Source: Streptomyces chartreusis (GTDB lineage Bacteria; Actinomycetota; Actinomycetes; Streptomycetales; Streptomycetaceae). Taken from it: 64,000 nucleotides of DNA. The stretch lies in assembly GCF_008704715.1 (NCBI RefSeq), contig NZ_CP023689.1, positions 2,418,001 through 2,482,000 of the forward strand. Direction: 5' to 3'. This document shows, in pieces, positions 25,726 to 34,964 of the stretch (the stretch's first letter is position 1; the number at the start of each line of letters is the position of its first letter). The position numbers were made by a program, and so were the translations under genes. The notes beneath the pieces are model-generated. The model was not told the origin of the DNA. It made no database searches and saw only the letters and a program-made list of their open reading frames with translations.

Positions 25726-27188
25726 TCGCCATGATGACCAAATTCCCCCACATACGGCAGGACTTCGCTGCCTCGCTGGTCGTCTTCCTGGTCGCGCTGC
25801 CGCTGTGCGTCGGCGTGGCCGTCGCCTCCGGAGTGCCGGCCGAGCTCGGGCTCGTCACCGGCATAGTCGGCGGCATCGTCACCGGGCTGATGCGCGGCAG
25901 CAGCCTCCAGGTCTCCGGGCCCGCCGCCGGTCTGACGGTGCTGGTCTACGAGGCCGTCCAGGAGTTCGGGCTGCCGGTCCTCGGTGTGCTGGTGCTCGCC
26001 ACGGGCCTGCTCCAGCTCCTCATGGGCGCCCTGAGGCTGGGGCGCTGGTTCCGGGCCATCTCGGTCTCCGTCGTCGAGGGCATGCTGGCCGGCATCGGCC
26101 TGGTGCTCATCGCCGGCCAGCTCTACGCGGTCGCGGACGCCGAGGCGCCCGCCTCGGGCCTGGAGAAGATAGCCGGGCTGCCCGGCGCCCTCGCCGGGGC
26201 CGCCGGGAGCACCGAGGCGCTGGCCTCGATCGGACTGGGCGCCGGCACCGTCGCCGTACTGGTGCTGTGGCGGCGGCTGCCGCGCCTCGTGCGTACCGTT
26301 CCCGGCCCGCTGGCGGCCGTGGGGCTCGCCACGCTGGCCGCCGCGGTGTTCGCGCTGCCGGTCGCCACCGTCGAGGTCAAGGGACTGCTGGGCTCCGTCC
26401 AGCCGCCCTCCCTGACCGCCTTCGGTGAGCTCGCCGACGTGGGCGTGCTCGCCACGATCGTCGCCTTCACCCTCATCGCGTCCGCCGAGTCGCTGTTCAG
26501 CGCGGCGGCCGTGGACCGGCTGCACGACGGGCCGCGCACCCAGTACGACAAGGAGCTGATGGCGCAGGGCGCCGGCAACACCGTCTGCGGTGCGCTCGGG
26601 GCGCTGCCGATGACCGCGGTCATCGTGCGCAGCTCCGCCAACGTCCAGGCGGGCGCGAGGACCAAGGCGTCCCGGGTCATGCACGGCGTGTGGCTGCTGC
26701 TGTTCGCGGCGCTGCTGCCCGCCACGCTGGCGCTGATCCCGATCCCCGCGCTGGCCGGCATCCTGGTCCACGCGGGCTGGAAGCTGATCCCCTTCCGCGG
26801 GATCGTCTCGCTGTGGCGGGGGCACCGCGGCGAGGCGCTGATCCTCGTCGTCACCGCCCTGTCGATCGTCGCGGTGAACATGTTCGAGGGCGTGCTGATC
26901 GGTCTGGCCCTGTCGGTCGCCAAGACCGCCTGGGAGGCCTCGCACGTGAAGCTGGAGGTCATCGACAAGGGCGCGGGACCCATCCAGGCGTACCTGTCGG
27001 GCAACGCGACCTTCCTCAGGCTGCCGAAGATCCTCGACAGCCTGGAGGCCCTGCCGCAGGACCGTCCGGTGGAGCTGGACCTGTCCGGGCTGCACCACCT
27101 CGACCACGCCTGCCGTACGGCCCTGGAGAACTGGGCCGAACGCCACAGCGCGGCCGGCACGGAACCGGTGCGGGTCACGGCGCCCTGA
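25722..27188 (+). CDS. SulP-family anion (bicarbonate/sulfate) transporter
   Basis: The 488-residue membrane protein is taken from GTG 25722, overlapping the carbonic anhydrase stop; ATG 25731 or 25734 are alternatives. It has about 10-12 membrane segments. The SulP signature starts at FAASLVVFLVALPLCVGVAVASG, and QVSGPAAGLTVLVYE forms part of the anion site. The C-terminus (about 410-488) is a short STAS-like domain (VELDLSGLHHLDHAC). Pairing with a carbonic anhydrase points to bicarbonate as substrate, as in BicA-type carriers. Sulfate is the alternative. A terminator follows. Confidence 0.88.
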   Translation: MIAMMTKFPHIRQDFAASLVVFLVALPLCVGVAVASGVPAELGLVTGIVGGIVTGLMRGSSLQVSGPAAGLTVLVYEAVQEFGLPVLGVLVLATGLLQLLMGALRLGRWFRAISVSVVEGMLAGIGLVLIAGQLYAVADAEAPASGLEKIAGLPGALAGAAGSTEALASIGLGAGTVAVLVLWRRLPRLVRTVPGPLAAVGLATLAAAVFALPVATVEVKGLLGSVQPPSLTAFGELADVGVLATIVAFTLIASAESLFSAAAVDRLHDGPRTQYDKELMAQGAGNTVCGALGALPMTAVIVRSSANVQAGARTKASRVMHGVWLLLFAALLPATLALIPIPALAGILVHAGWKLIPFRGIVSLWRGHRGEALILVVTALSIVAVNMFEGVLIGLALSVAKTAWEASHVKLEVIDKGAGPIQAYLSGNATFLRLPKILDSLEALPQDRPVELDLSGLHHLDHACRTALENWAERHSAAGTEPVRVTAP

Positions 27189-27218
27189 CCGGCGTAAGCC
27201 CCCCGTAAGGCATGACCG

Positions 27219-27250
27219 CTGGTCCGGGGCCGTTTATGGCCCCGGACCAG
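27219..27250 (+). terminator. Stem-loop terminator of the carbonic anhydrase-SulP operon
   Basis: A perfect 13-bp stem with loop GTTTAT (CTGGTCCGGGGCC pairing with its complement) lies 31 bp after the SulP stop. Confidence 0.85.
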
Positions 27251-27308
27251 ACTCCGGGCATATCGTTGCAAGAGCATACGGAACTGACCTCTCGGCGAGG
27301 AGGTCGTC

Positions 27309-28241
27309 ATGGTCGAGGAAGTACTGGGCATCGTCGCGGGTGTGGGTGCCGCGGGCCTGGTGTACGTCGCCGCCGCGGCGCGCGTCGTCAAGCAGTACGA
27401 ACGCGGGGTCGTCCTGCGGCTCGGACGGCTGGCCGGAGACGTGCGGGCTCCCGGGTTCACGATGATCGTTCCGATCGTGGACCGGCTGCACAAGGTCAAC
27501 ATGCAGATCGTCACGATGCCGGTGCCGGCCCAGGAGGGCATCACCCGCGACAACGTGACCGTGCGGGTGGACGCCGTCGTGTACTTCAAGGTGATCGAGC
27601 CCTCGAGCGCCCTCATCAAGGTCGAGGACTACAAGTACGCGGTCTCGCAGATGGCGCAGACGTCCCTGCGCTCGATCATCGGCAAGAGCGACCTGGACGA
27701 CCTGCTCTCCAACCGCGAGAAGCTCAACCAGGGCCTTGAGCTGATGATCGACAGCCCGGCCATCGGCTGGGGCGTGCAGGTGGACCGCGTCGAGATCAAG
27801 GACGTGTCGCTGCCGGAGTCGATGAAGCGCTCCATGGCCCGGCAGGCCGAGGCGGACCGCGAGCGGCGGGCCCGCATCATCAACGCCGACGCCGAGCTGC
27901 AGGCCTCCCGGAAGCTGGCCGAGGCCGCCCATCAGATGGAGGACACCCCCTCCGCGCTCCAGCTGCGCCTCCTGCAGACGGTGATGGCGGTGGCCGCGGA
28001 GAAGAACTCCACGCTGGTCCTGCCGATCCCGGTGGAGCTGCTGCGCTTCCTGGAGCGGGGCGGCGAGGAGCACGAGGACCAGCCCACACGGCGCTACGCC
28101 GCTCCTCCCGTGGAGAGTCCCGCCGACAAGGACGACCGGCAGGCCGTCGAGCCCCCGGCCGAGCGGGAGATCGAGCCCCCGCCCGAGCGGGAGGTCGAGC
28201 GGACCATCGAGGACATCATCGAGGACGCCCACGGGAAGTGA
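27309..28241 (+). CDS. Slipin/stomatin-like SPFH (band 7) membrane protein
   Basis: The 310-residue protein starts at ATG 27309, with GAGGAGG upstream. One N-terminal membrane helix (about 5-25) precedes the SPFH domain (about 27-200), with EQYERG-type VVKQYERGVVLRLG, NVTVRVDAVVYFKV and EIKDVSLPESMKRSMARQAEADRERRARII. A coiled-coil region follows, then an acidic Pro/Glu-rich tail after 260. Such proteins form oligomeric rings in membrane microdomains. A NfeD partner is often adjacent but is not present here. Function is inferred from the family only. Confidence 0.9.
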   Translation: MVEEVLGIVAGVGAAGLVYVAAAARVVKQYERGVVLRLGRLAGDVRAPGFTMIVPIVDRLHKVNMQIVTMPVPAQEGITRDNVTVRVDAVVYFKVIEPSSALIKVEDYKYAVSQMAQTSLRSIIGKSDLDDLLSNREKLNQGLELMIDSPAIGWGVQVDRVEIKDVSLPESMKRSMARQAEADRERRARIINADAELQASRKLAEAAHQMEDTPSALQLRLLQTVMAVAAEKNSTLVLPIPVELLRFLERGGEEHEDQPTRRYAAPPVESPADKDDRQAVEPPAEREIEPPPEREVERTIEDIIEDAHGK

Positions 28242-28331
28242 CACGTGCTACGCGCGTGGTTCCAGAGGCCCGCGCCAGGTGATAGACACAGCGGGGTCAC
28301 AGTCCCTGTCCGCCAACAGGAAGGCTGCCCC

Positions 28332-29735
28332 ATGTCCGAAAACGCGCCTGTCACGGCGTCCGAGTCCGGCTCCACGACCCGCCGTCAGCTGCTCGCCCGC
28401 ACCGGGGCGTTGAGCGTCTCGATCGCCTTCGCCGGAAATCTCACCGAACTCTTCGCGGGCACCGCCGCCGCACAGACCCTGGGCCACACGGGATACGGCC
28501 CGCTGGTCCCCGACCCCGACGGTCTGCTCGATCTGCCGGAAGGTTTCAGCTACCGGGTCCTCTCCCGTGAGGGCGACCGGCTCCGCTCGGGCGAGGGCCC
28601 GGTGCCCTCCAACCACGACGGCATGACGGCCCTGCCCGGCAGAGGCGGCCGCGTCCACCTGGTCCGCAACCACGAGAACCGCGCCGACGGCAGGGTCCCG
28701 GTGCCCACGGTCACGGGCCTCACCTACGACCCGGCCGGCAAGGGCGGCTGTACGGCCCTGACGCTCGACCGGCACGGCCATGTCCTGTCGGAGCGTGTCG
28801 CCATCGCCGGCACCGCCGTCAACTGCGCGGGCGGGCCCACCCCTTGGGGTACCTGGCTGACCTGCGAGGAGACCGAGGACCGGGCCGGCACCAACGGCTA
28901 CACCAAGGACCACGGCTTCATCTTCGAGGTCGATCCGTCGAACCCGTACGCCTCCGGCGCGGTCCCGCTCACCGCGATGGGCCGCTTCCAGCACGAGGCG
29001 ATCGCGGTGGACCCGAAGCGCGGCGTCGTCTACGAGACCGAGGACGCCTTCCTCAAGCCCTTCGGTCTGTTCTACCGCTTCCTGCCGAACCAGCCGCGCG
29101 GCGGCCTGGGCACCCTGCGTGCGGGTGGCCGGCTCCAGGCGATGCGGGTGCCGGGCGTGCCCGACCTGTCGTCGATCCAGGAGCCGGGAGCGAGCTTCGG
29201 GAACGTCGAGTGGGTCGACGTACCGGACCCGCTGGCCAGGCAGACCCCCATCCGGCTCCAGGACTTCGGCCCTAAGGGCATCACGCACGCGCAGAAGCTG
29301 GAGGGCTGCTACTGGGGCGGTCGCAGCGTGTACTTCGTCTCCTCCTTCGCCCACAGCGCGGAGGGTTCGGCGGCGGACCACTACGGCCAGATCTGGCGCT
29401 ACGACCCCACCGAGCGCCGTCTCACCCTGGTGATCGTCTTCGGGCCTGACACGGATGTGCAGCTGCCGGGCGAGTCCCCGGACAACATCTGCCTCGCGCC
29501 CAGCGGCGGCCTGATGGTCTGCGAGGACGGCAACGGCGCCCAGCACGTCTTCGGGGTGACGCGGCGCGGCGAGGTGTACGCGATGGCGCGCAACGCGCAG
29601 AACCTGGGCACGCCCGAGGAGCCGGAGTGGGGCGAGTTCGCCGGGGTCACGTTCTCGCCGGACGGCCGCACGATGTACGTCAACTGCTACACACCGGGCA
29701 CGACGTTCGCGGTGACCGGACCCTGGCGCAAGTGA
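28332..29735 (+). CDS. Tat-exported PhoX-like DUF839 phosphatase
   Basis: The 467-residue protein starts at ATG 28332 with AGGAAGG upstream. The leader has a twin-arginine motif (TTRRQLLARTG) and a hydrophobic stretch ending near AAAQT. The body is a DUF839/PhoX beta-propeller: GPVPSNHDGMTALPG, NCAGGPTPWGTWLTCEE (the Glu ligands for metal) and APSGGLMVCEDGNG. PhoX enzymes are Ca/Fe-dependent alkaline phosphatases made outside the cell under phosphate shortage. I saw no clear PHO box upstream. The gene stands alone. Confidence 0.85.
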   Translation: MSENAPVTASESGSTTRRQLLARTGALSVSIAFAGNLTELFAGTAAAQTLGHTGYGPLVPDPDGLLDLPEGFSYRVLSREGDRLRSGEGPVPSNHDGMTALPGRGGRVHLVRNHENRADGRVPVPTVTGLTYDPAGKGGCTALTLDRHGHVLSERVAIAGTAVNCAGGPTPWGTWLTCEETEDRAGTNGYTKDHGFIFEVDPSNPYASGAVPLTAMGRFQHEAIAVDPKRGVVYETEDAFLKPFGLFYRFLPNQPRGGLGTLRAGGRLQAMRVPGVPDLSSIQEPGASFGNVEWVDVPDPLARQTPIRLQDFGPKGITHAQKLEGCYWGGRSVYFVSSFAHSAEGSAADHYGQIWRYDPTERRLTLVIVFGPDTDVQLPGESPDNICLAPSGGLMVCEDGNGAQHVFGVTRRGEVYAMARNAQNLGTPEEPEWGEFAGVTFSPDGRTMYVNCYTPGTTFAVTGPWRK

Positions 29736-29798
29736 CGGCCCGGTCACGGGACTCCCTGTGGAAGCAGACCCTCCGGGACGTCCTCTAACCTGTGCGGC

Positions 29799-31334
29799 AT
29801 GAACGCACCGGGGGATCTCGTCGACGGCCGTTTCGAGCTGGTGGAACGGCTCGGCAGTGGAGGTATGGGCACCGTGTGGCGGGCTCGCGACACGGTGCTC
29901 GACCGCGAGGTCGCGCTCAAGGCGGTGCGGTCCGACGCGGACACGGTCGGCGTGGTGCGCGAGCGTGTGATGCGGGAGGCGCGGGCGCTGGCCCGGCTCA
30001 GCCACCCGAACGTGGTGACGGTCCACCAGATAGTGGATGCCGAACCGCATCCGTGGATCGTGATGGAGCTGGTGCCGGGCCTCTCGCTGCAACAGCGGCT
30101 GGACGAGGGCCCGTTGACGCCCGCAGGGACGGCCCGGCTCGGCCGCCAGGTGCTCGCCGCGCTGCGGGCCGCGCACGCGGCGGGCATCCAGCACCGGGAC
30201 GTCAAGCCGGCCAACATCCTGCTGCGGCCCGACGGCAGCGCGGTCCTCACCGACTTCGGCATCGCCGCCCTCCAGGGCACGTCGGGGCTCACGGCGACCG
30301 GTGAACTGGTCGGCTCGCCCGAGTACATGGCTCCGGAGCGGATCCGGGGCCACGGCGACGACCCATCCGCCGACCTCTGGTCGCTGGGGGTGGTCCTGTA
30401 CGTCTGCGCCGAGGGCATCAGCCCGCTGCGCCGCCCGACCACCCTCGCCACCCTGGCCGCCGTACTCGACGACCCGCTGCCTCCGTCGTCCCGCTCGGGC
30501 CCGCTGACGCCGGTGCTCGAAGCGCTGCTGGTCCGGGACCCGGCGGCCCGGCCGGACGCCGCCCGGCTGGACGCGATGCTGACGCAGGTGGAGTCGGGGG
30601 CGACGCCGTACTGGGCCGCCCAGCCGACGATGACCGCCACCGCGCCGCACCCGATGCCGGCACCCACCCCCACCCAGCTGGACACCCCGCGCCCCACGGT
30701 CCCTCAGCGCGCGAGCGGCACCCGGCGGCGCACACCCCTCGTGGTCGCCGCGACCGCGGTGCTGGCGATCGCCACGGCCACGACGCTGATCCTCACCCTG
30801 CGCACCGGTGGCACGGGCGGTACGGGTGACACGGGCGGTACCGGTGGCACGGGCGGCAACAAGGCCGGCGCCACGACGGATCCGTCGGCCAAGGCGTCCA
30901 CGCCCACCCCGTCGGACCGGCAGACGCCCCCCGCGCCGTCACCCAGCCAGAAGACCCCCACTCGCACGCCCACACCCAAGCCCGGCAACCTGGCCGGCCG
31001 CTGGATCGCGCAGCTCCACTCCGAACCCGTCTCCGCGGGCCTCGCCAACCGGGACCGCAGGCTCACCACGATCCGCCGGTCGGTTCCGCAGGCCAAGGTG
31101 CTCCGCAGCGACGACTTCGCGTCCCTGCGCGGCGGCTACTGGGTGTTCTACGCCCCCGGCCCCTTCCCCAACGGCCGTGCGGCGCTGACCTTCTGCGCCG
31201 AGCACGACCGCACCACGGTGAACAGCTGCATCGGCCGCTACCTGAGCAAGAACCCGAAGGACTTCGACCTCCAGTGCCGCCCTCCGGCCTCCGCGCCGAC
31301 GGGCACCTGCACCCGCAAGAACGGCAACGGCTGA
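29799..31334 (+). CDS. Transmembrane Ser/Thr protein kinase
   Basis: The 511-residue protein starts at ATG 29799. The kinase domain (about 10-260) has Gly-rich loop GSGGMGTVW, ATP lysine in EVALKAV, catalytic HRDVKPANILL, DFG and activation-loop end GSPEYMAPE. A single membrane helix (about 312-332) is followed by a Gly/Thr tandem-repeat linker, a Pro/Thr-rich stalk and a small extracellular C-terminal domain (about 400-511) with four Cys, likely disulfide-bonded. No PASTA repeats are seen, so it is not PknB. The external domain (IAQLHSEPVSAGLANRD, then AKVLRSDDFASLRGGYWVFY) looks like a SPOR-like fold, tentatively. The signal sensed is unknown. Confidence 0.92.
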   Translation: MNAPGDLVDGRFELVERLGSGGMGTVWRARDTVLDREVALKAVRSDADTVGVVRERVMREARALARLSHPNVVTVHQIVDAEPHPWIVMELVPGLSLQQRLDEGPLTPAGTARLGRQVLAALRAAHAAGIQHRDVKPANILLRPDGSAVLTDFGIAALQGTSGLTATGELVGSPEYMAPERIRGHGDDPSADLWSLGVVLYVCAEGISPLRRPTTLATLAAVLDDPLPPSSRSGPLTPVLEALLVRDPAARPDAARLDAMLTQVESGATPYWAAQPTMTATAPHPMPAPTPTQLDTPRPTVPQRASGTRRRTPLVVAATAVLAIATATTLILTLRTGGTGGTGDTGGTGGTGGNKAGATTDPSAKASTPTPSDRQTPPAPSPSQKTPTRTPTPKPGNLAGRWIAQLHSEPVSAGLANRDRRLTTIRRSVPQAKVLRSDDFASLRGGYWVFYAPGPFPNGRAALTFCAEHDRTTVNSCIGRYLSKNPKDFDLQCRPPASAPTGTCTRKNGNG

Positions 31335-31422
31335 CGGACCCGGGCCCGCCGGGCGGGTGACGCGGGCCCGGCGCACCCTTCGGCGTGCCGAAACGACCGT
31401 TTGATTATCATATCTTCATTTG

Positions 31423-32271
31423 GTGATCACTCCTGTACGAAGCGTCACCGCCGCCTGCGTCCTGGGTGCGGCCCTCGTCGTGCTCGCCGCGTGCGGGGCG
31501 CGCGAGACGACCCGGGCCCCCCTCCCGGCGCCCAGCGCCACCTCTCCGGTGGCCGAGCCGCCGACCCTCGCACCCGGGCCCGCGGGCATGACGGCCGTCT
31601 TCGAGCACGGCCCGCGCGACGCGGGGCGGACCGTCGCGCTCACCTTCGACGCCGACATGACCGCCGACCAGGGGCCGCGGGCGGCACAGGGCGAGCGGTT
31701 CGACAATCCGGGGCTGATCGCGGCGCTGCGGGAGCTGAAGGTGCCGGCGACCGTGTTCATGACGGGGCGATGGGCCGAGGAGTACCCGCGGCAGGCCCGG
31801 TCCATCGGCCGGGACCCCCTCTTCGAGGTCGCCAGCCACTCCTACAGCCACTACGCCTTCACCGACCACTGCTACGGGCTGCCGACGATCGGCGAGGAAG
31901 GGATGCGGGCGGACGTGGAGCGGGCGTACGCGGTGTTCCGGAAGGTGGGGATCCGAGACGCGGTGCCCTACTTCCGGTTTCCGGGCGGGTGCCACGACCG
32001 GCGGGCCCTCGAAGCGCTGACCCCGGTCGGTGTCACGGCCGTGCAGTGGGACGTGGTGAGCGGGGACGCCTTCGCGACGGACGCCGGCGCGGTCGCCCGG
32101 GAGGTGCTGAACGGGGTGCGGCCCGGGTCCGTGGTCGTCCTGCACTGCACGCGCAGTGCCGCCCCGACGACCGAGCGGGTGGTGCGCAGCATCGTGCCGG
32201 AGCTGCGCGCGAAGGGCTTCCGGCTGGTGAAGGTGTCCGAGCTGATCGGGGCCTCGAACGGGCGGCGCTGA
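31423..32271 (+). CDS. Polysaccharide deacetylase family lipoprotein
   Basis: The 282-residue product is taken from GTG 31423; TTG 31420 is also possible. The lipobox LAAC lies at about residue 22. The NodB domain carries VALTFDADMT (the metal Asp is present, but the usual TFDDG is changed), SHSYSHYAF (metal His pair) and FRFPGGCHD, plus a late VVVLHCTR. It should remove acetyl groups from cell-wall or extracellular amino-sugar polymers at the membrane surface. No clear ribosome site is seen, and a TATCAT element lies about 15 bp before the start, so the mRNA might be leaderless. The gene is followed by the zinc-ribbon gene. Confidence 0.85.
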   Translation: MITPVRSVTAACVLGAALVVLAACGARETTRAPLPAPSATSPVAEPPTLAPGPAGMTAVFEHGPRDAGRTVALTFDADMTADQGPRAAQGERFDNPGLIAALRELKVPATVFMTGRWAEEYPRQARSIGRDPLFEVASHSYSHYAFTDHCYGLPTIGEEGMRADVERAYAVFRKVGIRDAVPYFRFPGGCHDRRALEALTPVGVTAVQWDVVSGDAFATDAGAVAREVLNGVRPGSVVVLHCTRSAAPTTERVVRSIVPELRAKGFRLVKVSELIGASNGRR

Positions 32272-32289
32272 GCGTCCTACGCTGGAGTC

Positions 32290-32469
32290 ATGAGCGAGGA
32301 CTACTGCACGATCGTCGACGTGCCGAAGCCGCCGAAGGCGGAGGGACCGCCGTACGCCGAGTGCGTGCTTTGCCGGGAGCCGACGGAATACCCGGAGTCG
32401 TACAAGGGGATCACCCTGTGCCCGGTGTGTGAGTGGCAGGAGGCGCAGCGCACGGCGTGCTCAGGGTGA
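32290..32469 (+). CDS. Small zinc-ribbon protein (59 residues)
   Basis: An ATG at 32290 with GGAG 6 bases upstream opens a frame of 59 residues. It contains two CxxC pairs (CVLC and CPVC) 22 residues apart, fitting a zinc ribbon, with extra Cys at residues 6 and 57. Codon use has the strong third-position GC of real genes here. It lies 18 bp after the deacetylase stop, and its last 9 bases overlap the end of the convergent permease gene. Function unknown; it may bind nucleic acid or a protein partner. Confidence 0.65.
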   Translation: MSEDYCTIVDVPKPPKAEGPPYAECVLCREPTEYPESYKGITLCPVCEWQEAQRTACSG

Positions 32470-33132
32470 TCTGCGGGACGTGAGCGCGCAGGCCGCCGCG
32501 ATCGCCGCTGCCGTGAGCAGGGCCGCGGCCGCCAGGGGCAGTACCGGCATCGGGACCGTGCCCGAGCGGGAGCCCGTGACCAGGCCGCTGACCGCCGCCT
32601 GTGCCGGGGAGCCCGTCACCACCACGGACAGCAGGGCCGCGAGCAGCATCGTCGGCACCGCGCGGCCGGTCGAGCGCAGCACCGGCCAGGTGGTGAGGGC
32701 GCCGACGGCCGTACCCAGCAGGGCGCAGGCCAGCGTGGCGAGCAGTCCGGCCGCGCCCGCCGCGAGGCGTGACAGGTGCGTCTCGTTGTCCGCGCTCGCC
32801 GAGTGGCTGATCAGGGTCACGGCGACGGTCGCGACCAACCCCAGGGCCACGGCGGTGGCCAGTGCCACCAGCAGCGCGGCGAGGTGCGCCCGCCCGGGGC
32901 CCACCGCCGCGGAGACGCAACTGCGGGCGGCGGGCGGTTCGTTGGTGACGCAGATCCGTACCAGCCAGGCGGCGACGGGCAGCAGGGCCGCGGCCGTGTA
33001 GCCGAGCGAGTCGAGGATCGGCTGGCCGCCCTGCACGCCGATGCCGAGGAACGCGACGTACAGGATGAGCGGCGGCAGCCAGCGCTGCGAGCGGGCGAGC
33101 AGGGCGGCCTGATATCCGAGCAGGGCGGTCAT
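32461..33132 (-). CDS. ABC-2-type exporter membrane subunit
   Basis: The 223-residue protein starts at ATG 33132, overlapping the upstream ATPase stop (ATGA at 33129-33132). It has about six hydrophobic segments (around 18-35, 45-60, 85-110, 130-150, 160-180 and 195-215) and no conserved catalytic residues. It forms the membrane half of a small two-gene ABC exporter with the preceding ATPase. The substrate is unknown. Its 3' end overlaps the convergent zinc-ribbon gene by 9 bases. Confidence 0.75.
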   Translation of the reverse strand: MTALLGYQAALLARSQRWLPPLILYVAFLGIGVQGGQPILDSLGYTAAALLPVAAWLVRICVTNEPPAARSCVSAAVGPGRAHLAALLVALATAVALGLVATVAVTLISHSASADNETHLSRLAAGAAGLLATLACALLGTAVGALTTWPVLRSTGRAVPTMLLAALLSVVVTGSPAQAAVSGLVTGSRSGTVPMPVLPLAAAALLTAAAIAAACALTSRRSP

Positions 33133-34001
33133 CTGCGGCTCTCGTGGTCGGGGGTCGGCTGCGGGCCCACGCTCACCACGTGCCAGGGCGGCCGGGCGGT
33201 GAGCAGTGCCCGCAGAAGGATGTCGGAGTGCGACGCGGGCACGGTGAGACGGTGGGTGCCGGGGGTGAGTTCCTCGGCAGAGGCGGCCGTGCGGATCGCG
33301 TCGGCGGGGAGTCGCCCGCCCTTCGGTCCCTGGACGACGACGGCCACGCGCGGGCCCTCGGGCTCGGCGGACGCCGGTTCGCCGCGGAGCCGAAGTCCCG
33401 CGTCGCGCACGGTGTACGTCGCGTCGGGCGCCCCCGCCAGGCGGCGCGGGTCGTGGTCCACGAAGACCACGGCGGTGCCGCCCGCGGTCCGTTCGGCGAC
33501 GGCCCGCTCCAGCTCCGCGCGGGCGTCGGTGTCCAGGCCGGTCCATGCCTCGTCCAGCACGAGCAGCCCCGGTTCGGCGAGCAGGGCCTGCGCGACGGCG
33601 ACCTTCTGGCTGCTGCCTTTCGACAACTGGGCCATGGGGGTACGGGCGTAGGGGGCGGCGCCGAAGCGGTCGAGCCAGTCGCCCGCGGCGCGCTTGGCAG
33701 CGAGGTGGGACAGGCCGTGGACCTTGCCGAGGTGGGTGAGGTAGCCGAGGGCGGTGAAGGGGAGCGCCGTGGGGAAGCGCTCGGGGACGTACGCGGTCCG
33801 GGGACGGCCGGTGATACGGCCCTCGGTCGGGGCGTCCATGCCCGCCAGGAGCCGCAGGAGGGTGGACTTGCCGGTGCCGTTGGGGCCTTCTATTCGGATG
33901 AGGGTGCCGGGCAGCACGGTGAGGTGGATGCCGCGTAAGACCCATGGACCGCGCAGGCCGTAGCGGCGGCCCACGTTGTCCAGACGAAGATCGCGTCGCA
34001 T
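33129..34001 (-). CDS. ABC exporter ATP-binding protein
   Basis: The 290-residue product is taken from ATG 34001, because GAGAAG lies about 9 bases before it; ATG 34010 is the longer option. The ATPase domain has Walker A GPNGTGKST, an ABC signature in modified form (LSKGSSQKV instead of LSGGQ), Walker B LLVLDEAW and switch His in VFVDHD. After about residue 205 there is a C-terminal extension as in CcmA/YxlF-type exporters. It couples ATP hydrolysis to the membrane protein encoded next. Substrate not readable; a peptide, drug or lipid is possible. Confidence 0.85.
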   Translation of the reverse strand: MRRDLRLDNVGRRYGLRGPWVLRGIHLTVLPGTLIRIEGPNGTGKSTLLRLLAGMDAPTEGRITGRPRTAYVPERFPTALPFTALGYLTHLGKVHGLSHLAAKRAAGDWLDRFGAAPYARTPMAQLSKGSSQKVAVAQALLAEPGLLVLDEAWTGLDTDARAELERAVAERTAGGTAVVFVDHDPRRLAGAPDATYTVRDAGLRLRGEPASAEPEGPRVAVVVQGPKGGRLPADAIRTAASAEELTPGTHRLTVPASHSDILLRALLTARPPWHVVSVGPQPTPDHESRR

Positions 34002-34047
34002 GAGGGGCATCTTCTCGTATGCGCGACAGCCGCCGAGTGGGGGTTTG

Positions 34048-34070
34048 TCGCGCAGTTCCCCGCGCCCCTT
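34048..34070 (-). repeat. Dispersed repeat, inverted short copy
   Basis: On the minus strand this reads AAGGGGCGCGGGGAACTGCG then CGA. It matches the first 23 bases of the repeats at 21677-21706 and 44981-45010. It lies in the 71-bp divergent gap between the ABC ATPase and PTH2 genes. Confidence 0.7.
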
Positions 34071-34081
34071 AGGGTGTTGCT

Positions 34082-34813
34082 GTGAGCCATGATTCGTCGT
34101 CCGGCGGCGACAGTCCTTTCCGGCCCGGTCCCGACGTACGCGACGAGGCGCCGCAGTTCGTGCTGCCCCTGGTCGTCCGCATCGAGCGGAACGCTCCCCC
34201 CGCCCGCACCGACGCCCTCGAGACCTCCGCGCGTGCCGTCCTGACGATCCTCAGTGACGAGCGGTCGCTCGGTGAGGGCGAGTGGGCGCAGGCGATCCAT
34301 GACTGGCAGGACGCACGCATCCGCAAGGTCGTGCGGCGGGCCCGTGGGGCCGAGTGGAGGCGGGCGGAAGGGCTGCCGGGGATCACCGTCACCGGGAAGT
34401 CGGCCGAGGTGCGGGTCTTCCCGCCGGTGCCGCTGGACGGCTGGCCCAAGGAGCTGGCGAAGCTCCAGGTCTCCGGAACCGACCTCGACGATCCGGAGCC
34501 GCCCGTCGACGCCGACCCCTCGGCGCCGGTGCTCTGGCTGAACCCCGAGCTCGACATGTCGGCCGGCAAGGCGATGGCGCAGACGGGGCACGCGGCGCAG
34601 CTCGCCTGGTGGGAGCTGTCGGACGAGGAGCGGGCCGGCTGGCGTGACGCGGGGTTCCCACTGGCCGTACGGGCCGCGGACCCGGCGCGCTGGGGCGCGC
34701 TGACGAGCGGTGCGCTGCCGTTGGTGCGGGACGCGGGGTTCACGGAGATCGCGCCCGGCTCGTGCACGGTCGTCGCCGACCACCCGGCGCTGCGGCGGAC
34801 GCCCCGCGGTTGA
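34082..34813 (+). CDS. PTH2-family peptidyl-tRNA hydrolase-like protein
   Basis: The 243-residue protein starts at GTG 34082. The N-terminal half (1-150) is a family-specific extension with [17 protein letters not shown]. The C-terminal half (about 155-243) contains the PTH2 hallmark [22 protein letters not shown], then [21 protein letters not shown]. Archaeal and eukaryotic PTH2 release stalled peptidyl-tRNA. Bacteria usually rely on Pth, so this protein is probably an accessory enzyme or has a related function. No operon partners are apparent. Confidence 0.78.
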   Translation: MSHDSSSGGDSPFRPGPDVRDEAPQFVLPLVVRIERNAPPARTDALETSARAVLTILSDERSLGEGEWAQAIHDWQDARIRKVVRRARGAEWRRAEGLPGITVTGKSAEVRVFPPVPLDGWPKELAKLQVSGTDLDDPEPPVDADPSAPVLWLNPELDMSAGKAMAQTGHAAQLAWWELSDEERAGWRDAGFPLAVRAADPARWGALTSGALPLVRDAGFTEIAPGSCTVVADHPALRRTPRG

Positions 34814-34964
34814 ACATCCCGGCCGTCCCGCCCGTACGAGCCTGTGGCGGGGCGCGGTCCCAACCTCAAATGTTGCTCTGAAGGTGGCCCCCGAGGGGTT
34901 CGGCCCCCTGCTCAGGGGCCATACCCCCGTCACATCCGACACGGAGCAGGCCGAGGAGGGGACG

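Noticed and set aside
29799..31334. Partnership of the transmembrane kinase with the PhoX-like protein or the PP2C phosphatase
   Set aside because: The genes are separate transcription units, the phosphatase is 10 kb away, and no sequence feature links them.
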